Positions 51,927 to 60,234 of a stretch of 64,000 bases of DNA are shown piece by piece. The stretch's first letter is position 1; each line of letters opens with the position of its first letter. A program made the translations under genes and the position numbers. The notes below the pieces were generated by a model, which was given only the letters and a program-made list of their open reading frames with translations, ran no database searches and was not told where the DNA came from. The DNA comes from Janthinobacterium sp. PAMC25594 (lineage in GTDB: Bacteria; Pseudomonadota; Gammaproteobacteria; Burkholderiales; Burkholderiaceae_D), in contig NZ_CP080377.1 in NCBI RefSeq assembly GCF_019443505.1, forward strand, positions 4,960,001 to 5,024,000, written 5' to 3'.

Positions 51927-53218
51927 AGCGAATTTTCTGGCTGTTGCTGTCGTACTGGCGCACGCGCCGCCTGCGTTTCACAAGCCGCGCGCAGCTGGAC
52001 GCCTACCAGCACAAGCAGCTGGCGCGTTTCATCGATGTGCTGTGCGCGCGCAGCCGCTATTTCGCTCCCTATCGCGCGCTGCCGCTGGCACAGTGGCCCA
52101 CCATGAACAAGGCGCTGATGCTCGAGCATTTCGACGCCATGAACACCGAGGGCGTCACCTTGGCGCAGGCGATGGACGCGGCCATGGCGGCCGAGCATAG
52201 CCGCGACTTTACGCCCGCCGTGGGCGACATCACGGTGGGCCTGTCGTCGGGCACCTCGTCGCGGCGCGCCGTATTTACCGTCAGCCCCCGCGAAAAGGCC
52301 CAATGGGCGGGCGTGATGCTGGCCAAGGCGCTGCCTGACGGCCTGTTTTCCGGCGAAAGAGTTGCCCTGTTCCTGCGCGCGAACAGCAATCTGTACACGG
52401 CCGTGCGTTCGCCGTGGCTCACGTTTTCCTTCTACGACCTGTTCGCACCGTTCGACAGCCTGTGCGCGCAGCTGGCGCGCTATCAACCTTCCGTCATCGT
52501 CGCGCCGGCCCAGGTGCTGCGCCAGCTGGCCTTGCGCGTCATCGATGGCAGCCTGGCGCTGGCGCCTAAAAAAGTCATCTCGGTGGCCGAAGTGCTGGAA
52601 GCGCAGGACCGCGCGCTGATCGTGCAGGCGTTCGGCGCCGTGCATGAAATCTACCAGGCCACCGAGGGTTTTCTTGCCAGCAGCTGCGAACACGGTGTGC
52701 TGCACCTGAACGAGGAATACGTGCACATCGAACCGCAATGGCTCGACGCTGAAGAGCGTCGTTTCGTGCCCGTGATTACGGACTTCACGCGCATGACGCA
52801 GCCCATCGTGCGCTACCGCCTCGACGATATTTTGATCGCGCGCGCCACGCCATGCCCGTGCGGCCGCGCCACGCGCGCCATCGATGGCATCGAAGGGCGC
52901 TGCGACGACCTTCTGCTGCTACCGTCCGTGCGCGGCGGCGCCCCCGTCGCCGTGTTTGCCGACGTGCTGACGCGCGCGTTCGCGCAAGCCTTGCCGGCGG
53001 ACGCCGATTACCGCCTGGTGCAGCAGGGCGACAGCGCCTTGCAGCTGCATGCGTCCCTCGACGCCGCCGGCCTGGCCGCCTTGCGCGATCACCTGGCAAC
53101 GGTGCTGCGCGGCCTGGGCGTGGCCGTCGACGGCCTGGCCTGGACGGTGAGCGGCGAACTGCCTCCCTTTGACCCCACCATGAAACGGCGCCGCATCCGG
53201 CGCCTTGCGAGCGCATGA
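51923..53218 (+). CDS. CoF/F390-synthetase-like adenylate-forming enzyme
   Basis: A 431-residue member of the PaaK/CapK/F390-synthetase branch of the ANL superfamily. Nucleotide-binding loop: VGLSSGTSSRRAVFTVS. Later motifs: EIYQATEGFLASSCEHG, ITDFTRMTQPIVRYRLDDIL with the conserved Arg-Tyr-Arg-x-Asp, and CPCGRATRAIDGIEGR. It probably activates a carboxylate as an adenylate for transfer to a thiol, alcohol or amine. OleC of the ole pathway is a different ANL branch that forms beta-lactones from beta-hydroxy acids. Overlaps both neighbours by 4 bp. Confidence 0.83.
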   Translation: MKRIFWLLLSYWRTRRLRFTSRAQLDAYQHKQLARFIDVLCARSRYFAPYRALPLAQWPTMNKALMLEHFDAMNTEGVTLAQAMDAAMAAEHSRDFTPAVGDITVGLSSGTSSRRAVFTVSPREKAQWAGVMLAKALPDGLFSGERVALFLRANSNLYTAVRSPWLTFSFYDLFAPFDSLCAQLARYQPSVIVAPAQVLRQLALRVIDGSLALAPKKVISVAEVLEAQDRALIVQAFGAVHEIYQATEGFLASSCEHGVLHLNEEYVHIEPQWLDAEERRFVPVITDFTRMTQPIVRYRLDDILIARATPCPCGRATRAIDGIEGRCDDLLLLPSVRGGAPVAVFADVLTRAFAQALPADADYRLVQQGDSALQLHASLDAAGLAALRDHLATVLRGLGVAVDGLAWTVSGELPPFDPTMKRRRIRRLASA

Positions 53219-53853
53219 ACCCTTCTTCCATGACTTTACCTTGCCGCCTGCTGCACCTGCTGGCCGGCTGGGGCAGCGTCGGCCTCGTGTATTTTTCCAG
53301 CGATGTGCTGCAAGGGCAGGGGGTACTCTTGCCGGAAACGGCGCTGGACCGCGCCATTCCCTACACGGATGCCGCCATCTGGCTGTATCTGTCCTTCTTC
53401 ATCCTGATCCCGTACGCCTACCTGGCGGCCGATGCGGCGAGAGTGCGCTGGCTGGCGCGCGCCATGGCGCTTTCCGCGCTGGCTTGCGGCGTGGTCTTCC
53501 TGCTGTACCCGACCACGCTTGCGTATCCGCCCGTGGGTGACGGCAGTGCCTGGAGCACGCAGGCGCTGCGCATGCTGCAGTCGGCGGACTCCACGCAAAA
53601 CTGCCTGCCCTCGCTGCACGGCGCCCTGACATTATTATGTGTGTGGGCCTTGTGCGACAAACGCCACCTGCTGCGCTCCGCACTGGTCGTGCTGCTGGGC
53701 GTGGCCATCTGCTACGCCATCATCGCGCTGCGCCGGCACGTGAGCATCGACCTGGCCGCCGGCCTGGGCGTGGGCGTGGCGGGCGGCATGTTGGCGAAAA
53801 TGCAGGTATTCTGGACGGCTCGCCGCGCCATTTCCACTGAAACCGCATCATGA
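53215..53853 (+). CDS. PAP2-family membrane phosphatase/transferase
   Basis: A 212-residue protein with five or six membrane helices and the PAP2 active site: NCLPSLHGALTLL (His135) and RRHVSIDLAAGLGVG (His175, Asp179). The FLLYPTTLAYPP stretch before it resembles the inositolphosphotransferase (Aur1-like) subgroup. It could dephosphorylate a lipid phosphate or transfer a head group onto the product of this operon. Start and stop overlap its neighbours by 4 bp (ATGA). Confidence 0.87.
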   Translation: MNPSSMTLPCRLLHLLAGWGSVGLVYFSSDVLQGQGVLLPETALDRAIPYTDAAIWLYLSFFILIPYAYLAADAARVRWLARAMALSALACGVVFLLYPTTLAYPPVGDGSAWSTQALRMLQSADSTQNCLPSLHGALTLLCVWALCDKRHLLRSALVVLLGVAICYAIIALRRHVSIDLAAGLGVGVAGGMLAKMQVFWTARRAISTETAS

Positions 53854-54965
53854 TGAACCCCTTTGCCCTGTCTTTCCTTGTCATGCTGGCCTTCGTGCTG
53901 GCCGAACTGCTGATCCTGAAATGGGTGCGCAAGACCCCCGTGCCGTGGAAAGACGTGATTTTCAACCTCAATTCCGGCCATATCCTGATGTGGGTATTCC
54001 GCGGCGTGGAAGTGGCCGCGTTTGCCCTGCTGCTGCGCCATGTGAACCTGCACATCGTCGACCAGTGGCCCGTGGTGGCGCAATGGGTGTTCGCTTTTTT
54101 TGCCTGGGACCTGTGCTTTTACTGGATGCACCGGCTGCACCACAAAATCCCTTTGCTGTGGGCCGTGCACGTGGTGCATCACCAGGGCGAGCATTTCAAC
54201 CTGTCGCTGGGCGTGCGCAATTCCTGGTATTCGTCGCTGACGAATTTCCCGTTCATCGCCATCCTGGCCGTGCTGGGCGTGCCGCTGGAAATCTTCCTCG
54301 TCGTCTCGTCGCTGCATTACACGGTGCAGTTGTATAACCACAATGCGCTGGTGAACAAGTCCGGCATCCTGGACAAGTTCATGGTCACGCCCTCGCACCA
54401 CCGCGTGCACCACGGCACCGACAAGCGCTACATCAACCGCAATTTCGGTGGCACCCTGCTGCTGTGGGACAGGCTGTTCGGCAGCTTCCAGCCCGAACTC
54501 GATGGCGTGGAAATGCGCTATGGCGTGAAGGGCATGACACCCACGCATAACCCCCTGTTGGCCAGCAACGGCAAACTGTTCAAGTGGCTGCGCGCGCGCT
54601 TTCCCCACTGGCAGTCGCGCGGCACTTTCGAGGTGCCCGAACTGTTCATCGGTAGCGGCGGCGTGATTTTGTTTGGCCTGGTGATCTATTACGTCAACCA
54701 CGAAGCGGCGCTGGCCGGCGCGCAGCAGGCCATCCTGTTCGCCCTGATTTTTGGCGGCACGCTGGCGCTGGGCGGCCTGTCCGATGCACGGCGCTGGGGC
54801 GCCATCGCCTGGGTCGCCATCGCGCTGGCCATGCCGGCCCTGTATCTGGGCTGGTATGGCCCCCGCGATGCGTGGGGCATGGTGTTTTTGGCCGCGCTGC
54901 TGGCGCACGGCCTCGATGGCGCGCGCCGCCTGTGGTGGCCGGCTACTGCGGGGACGCGCGCGTGA
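53850..54965 (+). CDS. Sterol desaturase/fatty acid hydroxylase family protein
   Basis: Di-iron membrane oxygenase of 371 residues with the His-box series: HRLHH (from about residue 94), HVVHHQGEHFN, and HHRVHH in TPSHHRVHHGTDKRYI. About seven hydrophobic segments; the last 130 residues add three helices beyond the minimal domain. Members hydroxylate or desaturate long-chain lipids, sterols or ether lipids. Placement in the operon suggests hydroxylation of the acyl product. Start overlaps the PAP2 stop. Confidence 0.9.
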   Translation: MMNPFALSFLVMLAFVLAELLILKWVRKTPVPWKDVIFNLNSGHILMWVFRGVEVAAFALLLRHVNLHIVDQWPVVAQWVFAFFAWDLCFYWMHRLHHKIPLLWAVHVVHHQGEHFNLSLGVRNSWYSSLTNFPFIAILAVLGVPLEIFLVVSSLHYTVQLYNHNALVNKSGILDKFMVTPSHHRVHHGTDKRYINRNFGGTLLLWDRLFGSFQPELDGVEMRYGVKGMTPTHNPLLASNGKLFKWLRARFPHWQSRGTFEVPELFIGSGGVILFGLVIYYVNHEAALAGAQQAILFALIFGGTLALGGLSDARRWGAIAWVAIALAMPALYLGWYGPRDAWGMVFLAALLAHGLDGARRLWWPATAGTRA

Positions 54966-56077
54966 CGCCTGTGCCTCCTTTGCCGCCGCTGCGCTTCCAG
55001 CCAGCCCGCGATTCGGCCTTCCGCCGCGAACTGCGCGCGCGTGCCGATGCCTACCTCGCCAGCGAGGGAAAACACCGCTTTGGCGACCTGCGCCTGCATG
55101 CGAAAGCCGTGTTCCTGGCCGTGCTGACGGTGGGGCTGTACGCGCTGGCCTTGAACGCCGACAGCACCTGGCCGTTTGTCGCCAGCTATGTCGCCTGCCT
55201 GGTCGCGGCCATGGTGCTGGCCATGAATACCCTGCACGATGCGGCCCACAGCGCCGTCTTCCGTCAGGGACGCCTGAACCGCATGCTGATCCGTCTGGTG
55301 GGCTTGCCCGTGGGCGTGGACACGGATTTCTGGACCATCCGCCACGTGCACTTCCATCACACGTATGCCAACGTGGAAGGCTATGACCTCGACACGGAAC
55401 CGAATCCGTTTTTGCGCCAGACGCCGTTCCAACGCTGGTCGCCCCAGTACCGCTATCAATACCTGTACTGGCCCGTGGTGGCGGCCCTGTCGCTGCCGTA
55501 TCTGAACTGGTATGGCGACTGGCTGGACCGCTTCGGCAAGACGCCCGTGGCCGCGCGCAGCCGCCTGCAGGGCTGGCGCGGCTGGCTGTCTTTCCTGGGC
55601 TGGAAGCTGGGCCACGTGGCGCTGGTGCTGGCGCTGCCCATGTGGGTGCTGCAGCAGCATGGCATCGGCTGGGGCGTGGTGCTGGGCGCGTATTTCGTGG
55701 GCCAGATGCTCGCCTCGTGCGCGCTGGTGGCGCTGATCCTCGGCACGCACTGGGCCGAAGTGGAGTTTTTCCAGCCGGGCCAGGACGGCACCCTGCCGCA
55801 CGACTGGTACCAGCACACGTTTTATACGGCCTGCGACTGGACGCCGCAACCGCGGCGCCTGCGCTGGCTCGGCTACTGGCTCGGCGGCCTGAATCTGCAC
55901 CTCACGCACCACCTGTTCCCCACCTGGAACCACCGCCACTACCCGGCGCTGGCGTCCATCATCGCCGAGCTGGCGCCGCGCCACGGCCTCGTCTACCGCG
56001 AACTTGGTTATGGCCAGCTGCACGCCTCGCAGCAAGCCTTCCTGCGCGCCATGGGCCAGCCGCCGGCACAGTCCTGA
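54962..56077 (+). CDS. Membrane acyl-lipid/acyl-CoA desaturase
   Basis: Fatty acid desaturase of 371 residues from a GTG that overlaps the previous stop (GTGA); there is no ATG near the family start. His boxes: HDAAH (about 92-96), HVHFHH and HLTHH, with paired membrane helices between them. VDTDFWTIRHVHFHHTYANVEGYDLDTEPNPF is typical of plant/cyanobacterial-like front-end or acyl-lipid desaturases. It is the last gene before the regulator promoter. Substrate unknown. Confidence 0.88.
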   Translation: MTPVPPLPPLRFQPARDSAFRRELRARADAYLASEGKHRFGDLRLHAKAVFLAVLTVGLYALALNADSTWPFVASYVACLVAAMVLAMNTLHDAAHSAVFRQGRLNRMLIRLVGLPVGVDTDFWTIRHVHFHHTYANVEGYDLDTEPNPFLRQTPFQRWSPQYRYQYLYWPVVAALSLPYLNWYGDWLDRFGKTPVAARSRLQGWRGWLSFLGWKLGHVALVLALPMWVLQQHGIGWGVVLGAYFVGQMLASCALVALILGTHWAEVEFFQPGQDGTLPHDWYQHTFYTACDWTPQPRRLRWLGYWLGGLNLHLTHHLFPTWNHRHYPALASIIAELAPRHGLVYRELGYGQLHASQQAFLRAMGQPPAQS

Positions 56078-56108
56078 CGAATCGCGCTTGACTGGGATTC
56101 TGTTTCGT

Positions 56109-56133
56109 CTTACATTTCTGTAACGACAGAAAT
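56109..56133 (+). promoter_or_regulatory. Inverted-repeat operator upstream of the GbsR/MarR-type regulator
   Basis: ATTTCTGT (56114-56121) and ACAGAAAT (56126-56133) form a perfect inverted repeat with a 4-base spacer, ending 11 bp before the regulator start. The left part (CTTACATTTCTGTAA, 56109-56123) is also TTAC-N6-GTAA and resembles the site at 49052. Autoregulation inferred. Confidence 0.65.
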
Positions 56134-56144
56134 AAGAGAAAATC

Positions 56145-56699
56145 ATGGAACTGAGTCCGACGACGCAGAAGTACATTCTGCACTGGGGCGAGATGGGCAC
56201 CCGCTGGGGCGTCAACCGCACCGTGGCGCAGATCCACGCACTGCTGTTCCTGGCCAACGAACCCTTGACGGCGGAAGACATCGCGGCCAGCCTGAACGTG
56301 GCCCGCTCGAATGTCAGCAACAGCCTGAAGGAATTGCAAAGCTGGGGCCTGGCGCGCATCACGCACGTGATGGGCGACCGGCGCGACCATTTCGTCGCCC
56401 TGCAGGATGTGTGGGAAATCTTCAGGGGCATCATGGAAGAGCGCAAGCGGCGCGAGATCGATCCCACCCTGACAGTGCTGCGCGAATGCGCGATCGAGGG
56501 CGAACACGATGCGGCGATACCGCCGGAAACGCTGGCGCGCATGGGCGAAGTGCTGGCCTTCCTGGAAATGCTCAGCGCCACCTACAGCGACTATAAAAAC
56601 CTGCCGCCGGCGACCCTGCAGCGCATGCTGTCCATGGGCGGCAAGGTGGCCAAGTTCCTCAGCCCGGAAGAAAAACCAGGCAAGCGCGGCAAATCATGA
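56145..56699 (+). CDS. GbsR/MarR-type transcriptional regulator
   Basis: A 184-residue winged-helix protein: N-terminal helix KYILHWGEMGTRWGVNRTVAQ, HTH of LTAEDIAASLNVARSNVSNSLKELQSWGLARIT, beta-wing VMGDRRDHFVAL, then a dimerisation helix region (RMGEVLAFLEMLSATYSDY). This layout matches GbsR-like repressors. It follows the desaturase by 67 bp with its own operator and starts a sub-operon with the next two genes (4-bp overlaps). A ligand could be a lipid or CoA ester of the pathway. Confidence 0.87.
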   Translation: MELSPTTQKYILHWGEMGTRWGVNRTVAQIHALLFLANEPLTAEDIAASLNVARSNVSNSLKELQSWGLARITHVMGDRRDHFVALQDVWEIFRGIMEERKRREIDPTLTVLRECAIEGEHDAAIPPETLARMGEVLAFLEMLSATYSDYKNLPPATLQRMLSMGGKVAKFLSPEEKPGKRGKS

Positions 56700-57340
56700 A
56701 CGGCCCGTCCGAAGGAGAGCTGTTCAGGAAGGTGATGGGCGCGCAGTGGCTCACCCTGCACCCGGATATCCGCCGCCGCTTCGAGAAAAATCCCGCGCCG
56801 GGCCAGCCCCTGTACTACCGGGGCGAACTCAGTGAACTCACCAGCTCGCGCCTGGGCAAGGTCCTGGGATGGCTGACGCGCCCCTTCATCGATGGCGCCT
56901 TGATCCCGTATGACGATCATGACTTCCCCGTGGATATCGAAGTCTATTCGCGTCCCGCTTGCCCCTTCATCTTCAAGCAGCGCACTTACCGCCTGCATGG
57001 CCGCGCGCCGATCCGCTTCACGTCCTACATGGCCGAAAGCGCAAAAGGCGAAGTGCTCGAATACGTGGGCATGGGCCTGGGCATGAAGCTGCTGTTGCAC
57101 GTCGAGGATGGCAACCTGCACTTCACCAGCGACGGCTATTTTCTCGATCTTTTCGGCTGGCGGATGCCGCTGCCCGGCGTGCTCACGCCCGGCAAGACCT
57201 ATCTGTGCCACCGCAATGACACGCCGCAGCAGTTCAACATCCGCATCGAGATCCGCCACGCCCTGTTCGGCACCACGTTTACCCAGGTCGGCGTGTTCCG
57301 CGAAAGCGCCGCGCCCGCCCTACACAAGGAGACACCATGA
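56696..57340 (+). CDS. DUF4166 domain protein
   Basis: A 214-residue soluble protein of the DUF4166 family. Typical stretches are LHPDIRRRFEKNPAPGQPLYYRGEL, PFIFKQRTYRLHG, the GEVLEYVGMGLGMKLLLHVEDGNLHFTSDGYF core and LPGVLTPGKTYLCHRN. No catalytic motif is recognisable; the family often sits beside or fused to SDR and lipid enzymes. Overlaps regulator and oxidoreductase genes by ATGA junctions. Function unknown. Confidence 0.82.
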   Translation: MNGPSEGELFRKVMGAQWLTLHPDIRRRFEKNPAPGQPLYYRGELSELTSSRLGKVLGWLTRPFIDGALIPYDDHDFPVDIEVYSRPACPFIFKQRTYRLHGRAPIRFTSYMAESAKGEVLEYVGMGLGMKLLLHVEDGNLHFTSDGYFLDLFGWRMPLPGVLTPGKTYLCHRNDTPQQFNIRIEIRHALFGTTFTQVGVFRESAAPALHKETP

Positions 57341-58800
57341 ATACGCATCTGCTGGCCCTGCAACTGATGGCGGCGCAAGGCTGCCTGGGCGCCTTCGACA
57401 CCATCTACCACCATGAAATCACGGAAGCGCTGCCGCAAAAGGCCTCGGCGCGCCTGGAGCTGACCATCCACGCCACGCGCGCGCTGATCTACAGCCTGCT
57501 GTTTGTCGGTCTGGCGGCCTGGGAATGGCATGGCGCCTGGGCCTGGGTGCTGGTGATCGTGTTTGGCGTGGAAATCGTGCTGACCCTGTGGGACTTCGTC
57601 GTCGAGGACCAGACCCGTCTCTTGCCCGCCACGGAGCGGGTCACGCACACGGTGCTGGCGATCAACGCGGGCGCCTTCATCGCGCTGCTGGCCCTGAACA
57701 GCAGCCAGTGGGCGAGCCTGCCGACGGCCCTCGTGTGGCAGCCGTATGGCTGGCTCAGCGTCTTCCTGGCCCTGTGCGGCGTGGGCGTGGGCCTGTCCGG
57801 CCTGCGCGACGCGTACGCCGTGTGGCAGCTGGGACGGCGCAAGGTGCAAGAGACGGCAGAGCAAGAAGAGCACCTGCGCTTTGCCGCCGCGCCGCAATCC
57901 GTGCTGGTGACGGGCGCCACGGGTTTCATCGGCCAGCAACTGGTCAGCGCCCTGCTGGCCGACGGCCACGCGGTGACAGTGCTGACGCGCCAGCCGAAGC
58001 AGGCCGCGTGGACCTTCGACGGCCAGGTGCGCTGCATCCAGTCCTTCGATGAATTGGCGGATGCGCGGCGCATCGACATGGTGGTCAACCTGGCCGGCGC
58101 GCGCATCGTCGGCAAGCGCTGGACGGACGCGCGCAAGGCGGCCTTGCGCCGCAGCAGGGTGGCGCTGACGCAGGAACTGGTGGCGTGGATCGCCCGCGCG
58201 CAGCACAAGCCGCGCGTGCTGCTGTCGGCGTCGGCCATCGGCTATTACGGCGTGCAGCCGCAGGGCGACGCGGCGGAATTGACGGAGGAGAGCGCGCCGC
58301 AAGCCATCTTCATGTCGCAGCTGTGCCAGGAATGGGAAGCGGCCGCGCGCCAGGCGGAGAAATTTGGCGTGCAGGTGGGCTGCATGCGCTTCGGCCTCGT
58401 CTTCGGCCACCAGGGTTCGCTGCCGCAGATGCTGCTGCCGATCCGCTTCGGCGTGGGCGGCCCGCTCGGTGGCGGCAAGCAGTGGGTCACGTGGGTGCAC
58501 GTGCGCGACGTCCTCCGCGGCATCGCCCATCTGGCGCGCCGCAGCGAACAGGGAGCCGTGAATGGCGCGTACAACTTCTGCGCGCCGGAAGCGATCGAAC
58601 AGCGCCGCTTTGCCCAGGTGGCGGGCGCCGTGCTGCACCGCCCCAGCGTCATGCCCACCCCAGCCTTCGTCATGCGCGCCTTGCTGGGCGAGCAGGCCGA
58701 CTTGCTGGTGGAAGGTCAAAGGGTCGCCCCGCGCCGCCTGCTGGCCGACGGTTTTGTCTTCCGCTATCCGCAACTGGAAGGGGCGCTGCGCAGTTTATAA
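57337..58800 (+). CDS. Membrane domain fused to TIGR01777-type SDR
   Basis: A 487-residue fusion. Residues about 1-165 contain four hydrophobic segments with His and acidic residues near their ends (DTIYHHE, TIHATR, WEWHG, WDFVVED, ERVTHT). Residues about 188-487 form a TIGR01777/YfcH-like SDR: VLVTGATGFIGQQLV, VVNLAGARIVGKRWTDARK, LLSASAIGYYG, QLCQEWEAAA, and a DUF1731 tail (PAFVMRALLGEQADLLVEGQ). The lone SDR form is about 300 residues. Last gene of the cluster; a redox step at the membrane is inferred. Confidence 0.86.
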   Translation: MNTHLLALQLMAAQGCLGAFDTIYHHEITEALPQKASARLELTIHATRALIYSLLFVGLAAWEWHGAWAWVLVIVFGVEIVLTLWDFVVEDQTRLLPATERVTHTVLAINAGAFIALLALNSSQWASLPTALVWQPYGWLSVFLALCGVGVGLSGLRDAYAVWQLGRRKVQETAEQEEHLRFAAAPQSVLVTGATGFIGQQLVSALLADGHAVTVLTRQPKQAAWTFDGQVRCIQSFDELADARRIDMVVNLAGARIVGKRWTDARKAALRRSRVALTQELVAWIARAQHKPRVLLSASAIGYYGVQPQGDAAELTEESAPQAIFMSQLCQEWEAAARQAEKFGVQVGCMRFGLVFGHQGSLPQMLLPIRFGVGGPLGGGKQWVTWVHVRDVLRGIAHLARRSEQGAVNGAYNFCAPEAIEQRRFAQVAGAVLHRPSVMPTPAFVMRALLGEQADLLVEGQRVAPRRLLADGFVFRYPQLEGALRSL

Positions 58801-58836
58801 GTTGGCGTAAGATGAGGGCCTTGGAGGAACCGAACC

Positions 58837-60225
58837 ATGCCCCGCTTCAGCCATACGATAGACAGCCATGTTTACCAGTTCGCCAGCTTGAAGGAGCTGC
58901 TGGCAAAGGCCACGCCGCTGCGTTCGGGCGACGTGCTGGCCGGTGTGGCGGCCGCCAGCGCGCGGGAACGGGTGGCGGCGCAGCTGGCGCTGGCGGAAGT
59001 GCCGCTATCGCTGTTCCTCAACGAGGCGCTGGTGCCGTATGAAGACGATGAAGTCACGCGGCTGATCATCGATAGCCATGAGCGCGCCGCGTTTTCCCCC
59101 ATCGCGCACCTGTGCGTGGGCGACTTTCGCGACTGGCTGCTGGACGACGCGACGGATACGCGAGCGCTGTCCGAGGCCGCAGCCGGCATCACGCCGGAAA
59201 TGGCGGCCGCCGTCTCAAAAATCATGCGCCTGCAGGACCTGGTGCTGGTGGCCCGCAAGTGCCGTGTCGTCACGGCTTTCCGCAATACCCTGGGCCTGGA
59301 CGGCCGCCTGTCCACGCGATTGCAGCCGAACCACCCGACGGACGACGCCACGGGCATCGCGGCGTCGATGCTCGACGGCCTGATGCTGGGCAGCGGCGAT
59401 GCCGTGATCGGCATCAATCCCGCCACCGACAATGTGGCGCAGGTGGTGTCGCTGCTGCACCTGCTCGACGCCGTCATTGACCAATATCAGATTCCCACGC
59501 AGTCGTGCGTGCTCACGCACATCACCAACACGATCGAGGCGATCCGCCGCGGCGCGCCCGTCGATCTGGTGTTCCAGTCGGTGGCGGGCACGCAGGCGGC
59601 CAATCGCAGCTTCGGCATCGACTTGTCCCTGCTGGCCGAGGGACAGGCGGCGGCCCTGTCGCTGGGGCGCGGCACGCTGGGCAACAACGTCATGTATTTC
59701 GAGACGGGCCAGGGCAGCGCCCTGTCGGCCGGCGCTCACCACGGCATGGACCAGCAAACGTGCGAGGCGCGCGCGTATGCGGTGGCGCGCGCATATCAGC
59801 CGCTGCTGGTCAATTCGGTGGTGGGTTTCATCGGCCCCGAGTACCTGTACGACGGTAAGCAGATCCTGCGCGCGGGGCTGGAAGACCATTTCTGCGCCAA
59901 GCTGCTGGGGCTGCCCATGGGCTGCGACGTGTGCTACACCAACCACGCGGAAGCGGACCAGGACGACATGGACGCCTTGCTGACCATGCTGGGCGTGGCC
60001 GGCTGCAATTTCATCATGGGCGTGCCGGGCGCGGACGACATCATGCTCGGCTACCAGAGCACCTCGTTCCACGACGCCCTGTATGCGCGCCGCGTGCTGG
60101 GTTTGCGCCCCGCGCCCGAATTCGCGGCCTGGCTGGCGCGCATGCACATCACGGATGCGCAGGGGAACCTGAACACGGCGCTGGCGCCGGCCTTCCAGGC
60201 GGCCCTGCTGCGCCTGGACGGTTAG
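58837..60225 (+). CDS. eutB: Ethanolamine ammonia-lyase large subunit
   Basis: Adenosylcobalamin-dependent lyase that converts ethanolamine to acetaldehyde and ammonia. The 462-residue protein has the expected length and landmarks: RNTLGLDGRLSTRLQPNHPTDD, GDAVIGINPATDNVAQVV, FQSVAGTQAANRSFGIDL, YFETGQGSALSAGAHHGMDQQT, and MGVPGADDIMLGYQSTSFHD. It is followed by eutC at 9 bp. No eut reactivase, permease or microcompartment genes are linked here. Confidence 0.96.
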   Translation: MPRFSHTIDSHVYQFASLKELLAKATPLRSGDVLAGVAAASARERVAAQLALAEVPLSLFLNEALVPYEDDEVTRLIIDSHERAAFSPIAHLCVGDFRDWLLDDATDTRALSEAAAGITPEMAAAVSKIMRLQDLVLVARKCRVVTAFRNTLGLDGRLSTRLQPNHPTDDATGIAASMLDGLMLGSGDAVIGINPATDNVAQVVSLLHLLDAVIDQYQIPTQSCVLTHITNTIEAIRRGAPVDLVFQSVAGTQAANRSFGIDLSLLAEGQAAALSLGRGTLGNNVMYFETGQGSALSAGAHHGMDQQTCEARAYAVARAYQPLLVNSVVGFIGPEYLYDGKQILRAGLEDHFCAKLLGLPMGCDVCYTNHAEADQDDMDALLTMLGVAGCNFIMGVPGADDIMLGYQSTSFHDALYARRVLGLRPAPEFAAWLARMHITDAQGNLNTALAPAFQAALLRLDG

Positions 60226-60234
60226 GGAGGATAC

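Noticed and set aside
49075..53218. A complete ole (olefin) biosynthesis cluster
   Set aside because: There is no OleB-type alpha/beta hydrolase, the ligase belongs to the F390-synthetase branch rather than OleC, and the OleA glutamate seems absent; only partial resemblance is claimed.
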